The notes under the pieces are model-generated. The model worked only from the letters and a program-made list of their open reading frames with translations, made no database searches and had not been told where the DNA came from. 64,000 bases of DNA, taken from positions 119,824-183,823 of the forward strand of contig NZ_VULO01000005.1 of assembly GCF_009696615.1 (NCBI RefSeq), read 5' to 3'. Within the stretch, counting starts at the first letter, position 1. Each line of letters begins with the position of its first letter. Origin of the DNA: Scrofimicrobium canadense (GTDB lineage Bacteria; Actinomycetota; Actinomycetes; Actinomycetales; Actinomycetaceae). This document shows positions 8,967 through 16,420 of this stretch, piece after piece. Position numbers and translations under genes: made by a program.

Positions 8967-10307
8967 ATGAAATCCAGGAACAAAGTAGTCGGCGTAGTCG
9001 CGGCAGTGACTCTAGCCCTGGCCGGTGGCGGAATCTGGTGGGGCGTCGCAACCAACGCGCAGGGGAACCTGAACGAGCGGTACGCGCAGGCGGTAGAGGT
9101 TCTGACGCAGGACACGGTGGAGCTTGCAACAAGCACGGTGTCATTGGAAACGCTGGCAGGGGAACTGTTCGAGGCGGGAGAGGTGCCTAGCTCGGTGGCT
9201 ACGGCTGTTGAGGGTACTGAGGTGGTGCTTTCGAAGGTCGAGGAGACGGGACACCTTTCCTTTGCAGACGCTCTCAACCCCGACAACCCGGGACTCTACA
9301 CGGACGTGTCGAACGTTTCCGCTCAGGTGATCGTCGCCCAGCTTGCAGAGAACGATTCTTCCGAAGCACAGTCCGATGAGGCCCAATCAGACTCACAGTC
9401 CGGTTCAGAATCTTCAGTCCCTCTCACGACTCAGCTCGAAGAGCTTGGGTACTCCCTTGAGGCCGCTCAATCGGAAGACGAAGCCCAGTCAGGCTCTGCC
9501 CAGTCGGGAGACACCGCCCAGTCAGGCTCTACAAGCATTTTCGGTCCTTTTATTGTTACTGTCCCGGCTGACCCAGAGGTCGACTACACCAAGGAACAAC
9601 TCAACAAGATCGAGGAACTCACCTCAGAAGTTGAAGCCCAGACTGACACCGTGATTAACACGGGTGCTGAGGTTGTTTCGGAGGCTTTCGGGGTGAAGTT
9701 GGACGCCGCTTTGGAAACCTACACCACTGCCAGTAAGAAGCTGGACGACACCATTGCTAAGGCAGAGGCGCTGCTGAAGAGTTCTGACGGGAAGGTTGCT
9801 GATAATAAGACCCGTGATGCTTTGGTGAAGGCGATTGACGCGGCGAAGAAGGAAGCCAAAGCTGAGGCTCCTGAGAATCCTGTTCCTAGCGATCTGAGCA
9901 AGGGTACTAAGTCTGAGGCTACGAAGGCGCTAGAGGCGGCTATGAAGGCCGTCAACGATTCGCAGGCGGCTAAGACGAAGGCTGACGAGGAAGCTAAGGC
10001 AGCGCAAGCACAGGCAGCCCAGAACTCCGCTCCCTCCAACGGTGGGTACTCGGAGGACTATTCCAACGATTACTCCGACTATAGCGACTATTCGGGTTAC
10101 AACGACTACTCCGGTGGTAACAGTGGTGGCGGGTACTCCAACAATTCCGGTGGAGGGTACCAGGCTCCCTCACAGCCCGCTCCTGCCCCGTCACAGCCAG
10201 CTCCTGCTCCATCTCAGCCTGCTCCGTCTCAGCCATCTGAGCCAGGGTATTGGATTCCTGGTTCAGAGTGGCATTGTGATGGTTGTTCCTGCTGGGAAGT
10301 TTGGTGA
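8967..10307 (+). CDS. Secreted coiled-coil protein with low-complexity tail
   Basis: A 446-residue exported protein. ATG 8967 follows GAGGAAC. The N-terminal hydrophobic segment (VVGVVAAVTLALAGGG, about 8-25) is a signal peptide or anchor. About residues 130-190 hold Ser/Gln/Glu/Gly repeats built on AQSG/AQSD. About 200-345 are Ala/Lys/Glu-rich and likely coiled coil. The tail has (S/N)DYS repeats, a GGGYS stretch, SQPAPAP repeats and a final Cys cluster (WHCDGCSCWEVW). It resembles wall-spanning surface proteins, but no LPxTG motif is present. It is the last cargo gene, followed by a terminator at 10331. Confidence 0.75.
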   Translation: MKSRNKVVGVVAAVTLALAGGGIWWGVATNAQGNLNERYAQAVEVLTQDTVELATSTVSLETLAGELFEAGEVPSSVATAVEGTEVVLSKVEETGHLSFADALNPDNPGLYTDVSNVSAQVIVAQLAENDSSEAQSDEAQSDSQSGSESSVPLTTQLEELGYSLEAAQSEDEAQSGSAQSGDTAQSGSTSIFGPFIVTVPADPEVDYTKEQLNKIEELTSEVEAQTDTVINTGAEVVSEAFGVKLDAALETYTTASKKLDDTIAKAEALLKSSDGKVADNKTRDALVKAIDAAKKEAKAEAPENPVPSDLSKGTKSEATKALEAAMKAVNDSQAAKTKADEEAKAAQAQAAQNSAPSNGGYSEDYSNDYSDYSDYSGYNDYSGGNSGGGYSNNSGGGYQAPSQPAPAPSQPAPAPSQPAPSQPSEPGYWIPGSEWHCDGCSCWEVW

Positions 10308-10330
10308 CAACCTTTAACCTGCAATACACG

Positions 10331-10360
10331 AACCCCTTACCTTCTTGGGTAGGGGGTTTT
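10331..10360 (+). terminator. Rho-independent terminator of the cargo operon
   Basis: AACCCCTTACC pairs with GGGTAGGGGGTT across a short loop and runs into TTTT. It lies 24 bp after the secreted coiled-coil gene. The remaining stretch to 10549 shows no convincing gene. Confidence 0.8.
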
Positions 10361-10549
10361 GTGCTGCCTATTCCAACCCTGCCCCGACTTGGCCAGCCTG
10401 TTTTTGCTGTCCTATTGGGGGTTTGTTTGCCCAGGCCCCTACCGTAGTGTTTGGTTGGTGCGTGGCCTGCTTTTTGGTGGGTTTGGTATTTTCATGTCTC
10501 TGGAAGGAGAGAGGTTTTCGTGGCTTTAGGTAAACGTTTTGGTGGGGGA

Positions 10550-11644
10550 TTAACTGCCCTTGTTGAGTAGGGCGTGAACGTCCGCGTCGGATATTCTCGA
10601 CCGGGCAGGTGTAGGCACTATTTTGCCCTGTAGATGAGCGTCATCCTTGACTAGGAGCCCGCCAGGTGTCATCTCGAAAGCGTGATGTATTCTTCTTATG
10701 AATGCGCCCCATCGTTTCCTTTGGGACCAGTAAATGTCTTGGTATTGGTCTGCTAGGGGTAGGTTAGAAATGATCACAACTTTCGTGTATCCGGCCCATT
10801 TGTTGCGGTATCTTGCGGGTAGTTCCAATGGGTAACGGTCCAGCACATTCATTAGAAGATCAAAGTTGATCTGGGAATCAAACTCATCGAGAACAAGGAC
10901 ATCTTGCCCGTGGTAGGCATCGAAAGGGTGCTTGTAGTCCGTGACTCGGTACACGCGCGCGGGGTCATACTTATCGAATACGTACCTGGTTTTGCCGACC
11001 CCCGGCGCACCGTGAATGTAAGTGACTTCAATGTCGCGCATTTGCGTGGAGAAGTGTTCTTGGTCCCGCGCGTTCTGAAGCGCCTCCAGGTTTGAGGCAT
11101 ACCGGTATGCGCCTGGGTACTCCCGCATAACCTCTTGAGCGCTCATTCCTTGTTCCATGATCGCGTCATGGAACACAACCAGGTCGCTGCGTTTGCCTTG
11201 GTTGTCTTTCAGATCGATTGACCCGGTTTCGATGTGGCAAGCATCCTCACCAACGACGCGGCTATCTTCTTTCGTCACGTACTCATACGCTTGACGTTTA
11301 GAGCCACGACGAGGCTCAAAATGGCCTTTCGGGAACTTGTTACGCAACGTGGTGAACTTGATCGGGCTCGTGTGTTCCACGTAGACTTGAAAATGTCGAT
11401 ACCCGGTATCAGTGCCTTCTTCAAGTTGCCCAACAACGCCCCCATACATGCCCAGACCCTTCACAACGGCCGTCTCGTCATACTCAGAGGCCGGTAAAGT
11501 GAGAATTCACCCCCGGGACTGCAATCCCCTCCCCGAACTGGACTTAGTGTCATCAACGCGGGCTTCCGGCTTCTCGGTATTCTCATCGAAGTCAGACACG
11601 CTGGCTACATGGTTGCCAGATTGGCTACGATCAGGTGTAGTCAT
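10550..11644 (-). pseudogene. rep: CRESS-type HUH-SF3 replication initiator, in-frame TGA
   Basis: ATG 11644 has a good AGGAGGT site. Codons 1-45 run into TGA at 11509-11507, then the same frame continues to 10550 (364 codons in all). Motif I is ILTLPAS, directly after the stop. Motif II is HFQVY (H84, Q86) and motif III is YVTK (nucleophile Y122). The superfamily 3 helicase follows with Walker A GAPGVGKT (212-219), Walker B VLVLDEFD and motif C VVIISNLP. This order is that of Reps from circular Rep-encoding ssDNA viruses and pCRESS plasmids. A GTG at 11464 could yield a 304-residue protein without motif I. Most likely a disabled gene; sequencing error or readthrough is possible. Confidence 0.85.
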
Positions 11645-11705
11645 GGTTTGACCTCCTTTGCGCAGATCAGGGCCGATAGTTGTCTGGTATAGATACGGAT
11701 ACAGA

Positions 11706-11733
11706 GGTGGGGGGGTAACACTAACCCCCCACC
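11706..11733 (-). other. Candidate CRESS-type origin stem-loop
   Basis: GGTGGGGGG (11706-11714) pairs perfectly with CCCCCCACC (11725-11733). The 10-nt loop reads TTAGTGTTAC on the rep strand. Circovirus- and geminivirus-type origins present NANTATTAC (for example TAGTATTAC) in a loop on a GC-rich stem, nicked before the final AC. TAGTGTTAC differs from TAGTATTAC at one base. It lies 62 bp upstream of the rep start, the expected place. Function is inferred. Confidence 0.75.
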
Positions 11734-11734
11734 A

Positions 11735-11751
11735 GGGCGGCTTCGCCGCCC
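11735..11751. repeat. Second short hairpin beside the origin
   Basis: GGGCGGC-TTC-GCCGCCC is a perfect 7-bp hairpin one base after the origin stem-loop. No T tract follows, so it is more likely part of the origin or its control than a terminator. Confidence 0.6.
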
Positions 11752-11839
11752 AATGAGTCGTTCCGAGAGGGATGACGCTCCCCTTCCCGCTTGCCTCCGG
11801 CGTAGCGGTACGGGTCGCGCCACCCTCTCAGTCCTCCTG

Positions 11840-12259
11840 TTACTGGTGGGGTCTGAAATCGAGTTGATAGACCCTGATGTTGCGAGGTAATCCAGGGTCA
11901 GATGCCCTTGGTCGCATCGGTTGGATGCGGTACCCCAAAGAATCCCCTGCTTTACGTAGGGTGCTTTCGACAATAGTCCAGTTCAACTGTGTGCCCGCGA
12001 GGTGCACTCGCAGCCACGCAGTTTGCAGACCATTGCCACCGACCACAAAACCTGGAGACTGCCCCCCAGCTTCGCCGCGACGTGCCGCGAACGTTGCTTG
12101 AAGTGCCGGAACGAGTTGGTTCTCAAGGGACCATTGCCATTCCTGGACCCGGTTTTCTTGCTCTCGAACCTCGATTCGGCCCTGCAAATCAACAGATTTC
12201 TTCTGAAAATACTTCCTTGCGGCGTCCTTGAATGCCGCCCAAAAACTGTGGTCTTCCAT
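11840..12259 (-). CDS. Small plasmid-type protein, unknown function
   Basis: A 139-residue soluble protein starting at ATG 12259, one base after the previous gene's TGA, so the two are probably translationally coupled. The N-terminal half is helical and Gln/Glu/Arg-rich (KKSVDLQGRIEVREQE) and the C-terminal half looks mixed alpha/beta. No family was recognised. Its place between an operon partner and the rep origin suggests a role in replication or copy control of the element (inference). Confidence 0.65.
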   Translation of the reverse strand: MEDHSFWAAFKDAARKYFQKKSVDLQGRIEVREQENRVQEWQWSLENQLVPALQATFAARRGEAGGQSPGFVVGGNGLQTAWLRVHLAGTQLNWTIVESTLRKAGDSLGYRIQPMRPRASDPGLPRNIRVYQLDFRPHQ

Positions 12260-12260
12260 T

Positions 12261-12650
12261 TCAGTTCAGCTCCAATTCTGCGTCGGACTCGTCGTCGAGT
12301 AGTACCTCGGTACGGACTCGACCAACGTTCCGCGCTCCGAGAGCACGCAAACCAAAGCCTGAATTTTCACCCATAGACCACGGGCGGGCAATCAACTGGT
12401 CAAAAACAACCACATCCCCGGCATCCAATACCGGCTCAGTAGCCGAAGAAACCTTGACATTGTCGGAGCGGCCGCCCTTCCAAGGAATCTTGACGGGGAC
12501 CTTCCACACCGGTAACCCTTCTACCACCTCCCTCCTATCAGTTCGCTTCCCGTCCTCATAAACGAAGACTGGCTGAGGCTGACCCGCAGCCTCGAAAGCG
12601 GCATTTTCTTTGATCGGCAGCCCATCGGCCACCAGAGACACATTTTTCAT
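12261..12650 (-). CDS. Small plasmid-type protein, unknown function
   Basis: I favour ATG 12650 (MKNVSLVADGLP) with AAAGGT upstream; in-frame ATGs at 12665 and 12680 are alternatives. The 129-residue product is acidic at its C-terminus (LLDDESDAELELN) and beta-rich, with VPVKIPWKGG and VVVFDQLIARPWSMG blocks. An acidic tail on a small beta-rich protein recalls single-stranded-DNA-binding proteins, which would suit a CRESS replicon, but no OB-fold motif can be proven by eye. It is in one operon with its neighbours on both sides. Confidence 0.62.
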   Translation of the reverse strand: MKNVSLVADGLPIKENAAFEAAGQPQPVFVYEDGKRTDRREVVEGLPVWKVPVKIPWKGGRSDNVKVSSATEPVLDAGDVVVFDQLIARPWSMGENSGFGLRALGARNVGRVRTEVLLDDESDAELELN

Positions 12651-12709
12651 CCTGTTACCTTTCATCTGTTTTGGTCCCATGGACCTTTGATTTGCTTCGG
12701 TACATTGCG

Positions 12710-12910
12710 TTACTTGAAGCCAGCGGAGACCGGTTTCAATAGAGCGAGAACATCGGAACGCAGCACCCGAACGATTCGGCTTGAACCAACCCGATACGAT
12801 GGCAGCTCGCCCTTAGCGACCAACCTGCGCACCGTGTCAGCAGAAGTTCCGAGGATTTCCGCGGCCTCATTCACGCTGACAGCAACTACGTTCTTTTCTT
12901 TCTCGCTCAT
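12710..12910 (-). CDS. Excisionase/MerR-type small HTH protein
   Basis: A 66-residue protein starting at ATG 12910. Residues about 10-60 (VSVNEAAEILGTSADTVRRL, then VAKGELPSYRVG and RIVRVLRSDVLALL) form the winged helix-turn-helix of the DNA-binding domain, excisionase family. It could be the recombination directionality factor for the integrase, or a regulator of the small replication operon it begins. It is far from the integrase gene, so the choice is open. Confidence 0.8.
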   Translation of the reverse strand: MSEKEKNVVAVSVNEAAEILGTSADTVRRLVAKGELPSYRVGSSRIVRVLRSDVLALLKPVSAGFK

Positions 12911-13121
12911 GTAAACCAGTCTGGACCAGCGCAAACACAACGTCATTTAGGGCAGCTCGCCCATTTCAGTTCAAAGCGTGAACAGGTTTTTCGACCTTTT
13001 GAACAGCATGAATACGTCTGTCGTGACTGTTTGATTCGGGCCAGTTGCACCCCGGCCAGTCATTAACTCAGAGGAAAAGGCCGCGTAGAGCCAAAAGAGT
13101 CATCATGTATACGATGTAGGT

Positions 13122-13925
13122 ATGGCCTCTAGGACATCTGCCGCTGAGATACGCGCCCTACTGATATACCTTTACCAGGACATCGGCGTCTGGATCACTC
13201 GCAAACAAGTAAACCATCTAATCGGTGGGAGAAATCGGCTTATCGATAGCGTCCGAGAACAAGTCATAGCTGAATACAGCGAGCCGTCTCCACAAGCTTT
13301 TTTCAACGCCTTAGCGGTTCTTCACGACTATCCCACACCAAGTAGCGCTCGCGACAAAATCAACACTTTGCTGAGAAAAGGTAACTATCAACGCCTCGCC
13401 CGCAACGAGCTACGCGCCATAGCAGCCATAGTCTCCCCCACGAAAGACACTCAGAAGCTCACTAAGAACGAACTTGTGGAAATCCTCGAGAGTAAACGTA
13501 GGGAAGATTTTCTGAAATCAGTGATGCTCCAACATCCCACATACAGCGAGAACCAAGAACCAGATGCTCAATCACTAGAACCAGGCGCTCTCACGTACGA
13601 GGAAAATGACAGCATAATAAGAGGCTACCTAGGCATGCCTACTAAAACAGAGCTCTACGAGAAAATTATCGCGCACCAAGGCAGGCGTGGCTCCAGACTC
13701 GAAGATGAGGAATTACGTCAATTACTAGCAGACGCGATGATTCATGAGGGAAAGACCGAAGTGGAAGGGGAGTTGAATCGGAAGGAAGAACAAAGAATAG
13801 CCAGCATACTTAAGAAACTGAGAGACCGAAAGAAAACCAGGAACATACGTGGCAGACTCTTAGCCAAAAAATCGCTACGGAAGCTTCTCCAGCAAGAAAA
13901 GGACTTTCAAAACAAGCAGGAATGA
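13122..13925 (+). CDS. Helical, charged protein, unknown function
   Basis: A 267-residue protein, divergent from the excisionase-type gene. It is lower in GC and richer in Lys/Glu than the neighbours, and almost wholly helical. The C-terminal 50 residues are strongly basic (KKLRDRKKTRNIRGRLLAKK). A short N-terminal part (EIRALLIYLYQDIGVWITRK) resembles a winged-helix or Rap1-like start but is not diagnostic. No catalytic motif is visible. The basic tail suggests nucleic acid binding. Its composition differs from the rest of the element and suggests a separate origin. Confidence 0.65.
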   Translation: MASRTSAAEIRALLIYLYQDIGVWITRKQVNHLIGGRNRLIDSVREQVIAEYSEPSPQAFFNALAVLHDYPTPSSARDKINTLLRKGNYQRLARNELRAIAAIVSPTKDTQKLTKNELVEILESKRREDFLKSVMLQHPTYSENQEPDAQSLEPGALTYEENDSIIRGYLGMPTKTELYEKIIAHQGRRGSRLEDEELRQLLADAMIHEGKTEVEGELNRKEEQRIASILKKLRDRKKTRNIRGRLLAKKSLRKLLQQEKDFQNKQE

Positions 13926-14347
13926 CGCACGCGTACACGAGCATTCACTGCTGAAGCCCTCAGAAAAGATTGTCCTTGCATCCACGAAATCATCGACAGT
14001 AGTTCAAAGTCATCTATAACAGATTAGGTACCGGTGGTAGCCCCTTCCCCAAAGTGCCCGCTGGCCCCGTCCTCGCTCTCCAAGCATTCGCGCCACACCA
14101 AACAGCGCCTACCACAATGGCAGCCGCATTCACATATGGCTTGGACAACGCCTAGCTAAAGCATTGTCCCCTTGCAGCGGTCTACAAGGCTATGAGGATA
14201 TGAACCGCCCACTATCGTTTATAAAGGCCTGACGTACTCCAGCGGCCTAGGAACACTCAACCAACGGCATTTGGTGATCTGCTACCCACTCACCCCAAAG
14301 GACACACGCAAAACAAGCGCCCTTTAAGGTTGGAAGACACCAGATCA
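13926..14347. other. Gene-free stretch within the element
   Basis: No open frame with a ribosome site or a recognisable product was found on either strand. Short GC-rich patches such as GGTACCGGTGG near 14029 do not form a clear structure. It may hold the promoter for unseen transcripts, or be decayed DNA. Confidence 0.5.
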
Positions 14348-14845
14348 CTAACCCCGCTCAGCCTCGTTGCTCCCAGCGTCAAGAAGATAGCCAACATCAC
14401 GCAAGCCACCACGATCACGCAAATACTTCACCGCCAAGCCGACCTGTTCATCGACCGTCAAACATCCGTGAGTATCCAAATGTGAATCCCACAGCGCAGC
14501 AACCTCCCCAGCCTGCTCATGGTCAAGCTCCTCAGCCAACACCGACGCCAACCGACCACCCACGTCACGCAACTCAACCACACCGAGCCGGTCAAACACA
14601 TCAAAAACCGTCGTACGAGGAACAGACAAACGCTCCGAAAAGTAACGACCAACTTCCTCGGCGATCACCCCCCGGAGCAGCCGCACGTCCACATCGGAAA
14701 AACCCTCAGCCAGCTCCCTAACCGCCAGAGCAACATCATGACGAAGCGCACCAACCTGAGAAACAAAATCACCCAAACCCGCAAACCGACCCATCTCTAG
14801 GTTGATCGCCTCTGCATTATGTAGTGCCTGATAACCTAAAACCAT
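14348..14845 (-). CDS. Helical cytoplasmic protein, unknown function
   Basis: A 165-residue protein. ATG 14845 follows AGGGG. It is acidic, Val/Leu/Arg-rich and largely helical, with no signal peptide, membrane segment or catalytic motif. It is the last gene before the right attachment site. An inverted repeat at 14868-14896 lies immediately upstream and may control it. Possibly a maintenance or immunity gene of the element; no function is assigned. Confidence 0.6.
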   Translation of the reverse strand: MVLGYQALHNAEAINLEMGRFAGLGDFVSQVGALRHDVALAVRELAEGFSDVDVRLLRGVIAEEVGRYFSERLSVPRTTVFDVFDRLGVVELRDVGGRLASVLAEELDHEQAGEVAALWDSHLDTHGCLTVDEQVGLAVKYLRDRGGLRDVGYLLDAGSNEAERG

Positions 14846-14867
14846 GACAACCCCTAATCGGTGTCAG

Positions 14868-14896
14868 GTACCGCTGAGATTACTGCCCAGCGGTAC
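14868..14896. promoter_or_regulatory. Perfect 9-bp inverted repeat upstream of 14348-14845
   Basis: GTACCGCTG (14868-14876) and CAGCGGTAC (14888-14896) are exact inverted copies separated by 11 bp. They lie 23 bp upstream of the 14845 start on its strand, where an operator would be expected. The half-site differs from the XRE array sites. Confidence 0.6.
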
Positions 14897-14981
14897 GCCC
14901 AAATCTAGTGAATAATCAGGGCATATTTAGGCCAGTACAACCACCTAAGCTAGTTTTTGTTGGAATATCAACAAAGTGGGA

Positions 14982-14999
14982 GAATCCCTTACTCTCCGC
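14982..14999 (+). other. attR: right attachment core
   Basis: An exact second copy of the tRNA-Ser 3' 18-mer GAATCCCTTACTCTCCGC. Upstream bases do not form a tRNA, so this is the displaced 3' end left by integration. Confidence 0.85.
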
Positions 15000-15005
15000 T
15001 CATAG

Positions 15006-15036
15006 CCCCGGGAACTATTGATTTCTCGGGGTTTTT
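15006..15036 (+). terminator. Duplicate of the tRNA-Ser terminator
   Basis: CCCCGGGAA pairs with TTTCTCGGGG followed by TTTTT. It is a near-copy of the hairpin at 4359-4390, in the same position relative to the attachment core. It is probably the original chromosomal terminator of the tRNA, with the element carrying its own equivalent. Confidence 0.75.
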
Positions 15037-15192
15037 CGTTGGTATCTCAATAACCTGCACATATTCTGTTGTGGAGGGTATGCGGCCAGAATTGGTGTTT
15101 TTAGGGACTGTGCTGGGAAGACCTACACCACAAAACCTGGAAACGGTAATGCAACCCCCACCCCAGACACACCTAATTCCCGCGTTCATTTT

Positions 15193-16327
15193 GGAAGTGC
15201 AATGGGGTGGTTGTTTGATTGTATGTCTTGTTCGAAGGCTTCGTTTGGGGTGTGTTAGCCGAGGCATTTTCGGGGCTGGTGGTTGATTTCGTTGATGATC
15301 TCGTGGGGTTCTTGTTCGTTGATCGTGTCGAACCGGGTCTCTTTGGGCAGGTAACGGCGGATGTGACCGTTGAAGTGCTCGTTTGTTCCGCGTTGCTAGG
15401 ATGAGTATGGATCAGCGAAGAAAGTCTTGATACCAGTTTTATGCAGACCGGCATGGTCGGTGAACTCCTTCCCGTTATCTGGCGTCACACTCGTCCTGGC
15501 CCCTATTGGCAGAGCAGTGAAAATGCAGAGTTGCGCGGCCAGGGTCTCGTTCGCCCCACACCTTGGCAGCAAAGTCGCAGCTAGGTAGCGAGTTTTCCTC
15601 TCGACCTTGGTATGAATTACCCCACTATGATCGCCCCCGATCACTGAGCCCCCCTTCCCAATGGCCAAACTCGAGGCGATCCTCGACTTCACCTGGCCGA
15701 TCGTGAATGCTCACACGGTCTGGAATGCAGGACTGTCGGTGTACTTTACGGCCCGAGCGTTTTCGTCTCTTTTTTATTGCCCCTAGGGAGGTATTGAACT
15801 AGCTCACGCCACTTCTGTGCCTTGGAATACACCCACTGGTAGATGCTCTCAGCACAGATCCGCATCCGTGTATCTTCTGGATACAGCAGGCGAAGGCGCC
15901 CAGCGATCATTTTTGGGGTCCAGCCCCGGCGGAGGGCTTGAACCACCCAGTCCACTAGGGGGTCATGGGTCATGCGCCACGGCCGGTGAGAATGCTCTAA
16001 CGCCTGTGCTGCCTTGTCTTGGGCGATGCTGGCCCGATATTGCCACTGGGTGTACGGACCGCATTTCAGGGCCGCTGTGCGGTAGGGCACGTAAGCCTGG
16101 GACGTGGAGGAAGGCTTTCCACCCATTACGCTGCACCTCCCGGCTGATCGTTGAGGGCGAGCGTCCCAAACACGCCGCCACATAGCGAACAGATTTCCCC
16201 TGATCAATCAGTTTTCAAATCTGGACGCATTCATCAAGACACAAATGCCGATACCCTGTAACCACGGAAGTGCAACCCTTTCACAGTGATGATTCGACAA
16301 CACCACCCTAAAAGATGTTGCACTTCC
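15193..16327 (-). mobile_element. Degenerate IS30-family insertion sequence
   Basis: The ends share the inverted 10-mer GGAAGTGCAA (15193-15202) and TTGCACTTCC (16318-16327), with a further partial match inward. The length of about 1.13 kb is normal for IS30. A third GGAAGTGCAA at 16266 lies inside the right end. The transposase inside is dead. Confidence 0.75.
15203..16250 (-). pseudogene. IS30-family transposase remnant
   Basis: The IS30 order can be followed across frames: GYRHLCLDECVQI, stop, KLIDQGKSVRY and the helix-turn-helix CLGRSPSTISREVQRNG; then, after a frameshift, QWQYRASIAQDKAAQ and GWTPKMIAGRLR; then, after another break, HSGVIHTKVERKTRYLAATL, SVTPDNGKEF and FADPYSS; then a TAG where Trp is expected before QRGTNEHFNG, and a further TAA after RKCLG. 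The first catalytic Asp position (normally HWEGD) reads GKGGS. There are at least four stop or frame lesions, so it cannot make active transposase. Confidence 0.88.
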
Positions 16328-16420
16328 CACTAGAACCCGGGATTTCCTTATCCCCGATGTGTTTGCTATATTGCTCCTGGGCACAATGGCCTATAAGAAC
16401 ACCTTAATTGAGGGGGAAAA

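Larger units (their letters stand above)
4335..14999. mobile_element. Integrative element in tRNA-Ser with CRESS-type replicon
   Basis: Boundaries are two copies of GAATCCCTTACTCTCCGC (18 bp): the tRNA-Ser 3' end at 4335-4352 and a free copy at 14982-14999. The integrase gene sits 149 bp inside the left end, as in tRNA-targeting elements. Contents in order: integrase, XRE regulator and operators, three exported cargo genes, CRESS-type rep with a stem-loop origin, three small plasmid-type genes, and two unrecognised genes. No relaxase, conjugation or capsid gene was found. The rep nonsense codon suggests the replicative form may be disabled in this copy. Confidence 0.85.

Noticed and set aside
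10345..10533. 62-residue Cys-rich open frame after the cargo terminator
   Set aside because: Begins inside the terminator hairpin and has no ribosome site.
11507..11509. TGA read as Trp or selenocysteine in Rep
   Set aside because: Many genes here end in TGA and Trp is TGG in the same gene. Selenocysteine is not expected at motif I and I noticed no SECIS-like structure. A mutation or error is simpler.
11641..11973. 110-residue open frame across the rep origin (minus strand)
   Set aside because: Overlaps the 139-residue gene and the origin stem-loop, with no ribosome site and Arg/Pro-rich composition expected from GC-rich noncoding DNA.
15817..16185. Plus-strand open frame of 122 residues in the IS30 copy
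   Set aside because: It is the antisense of the transposase remnant.
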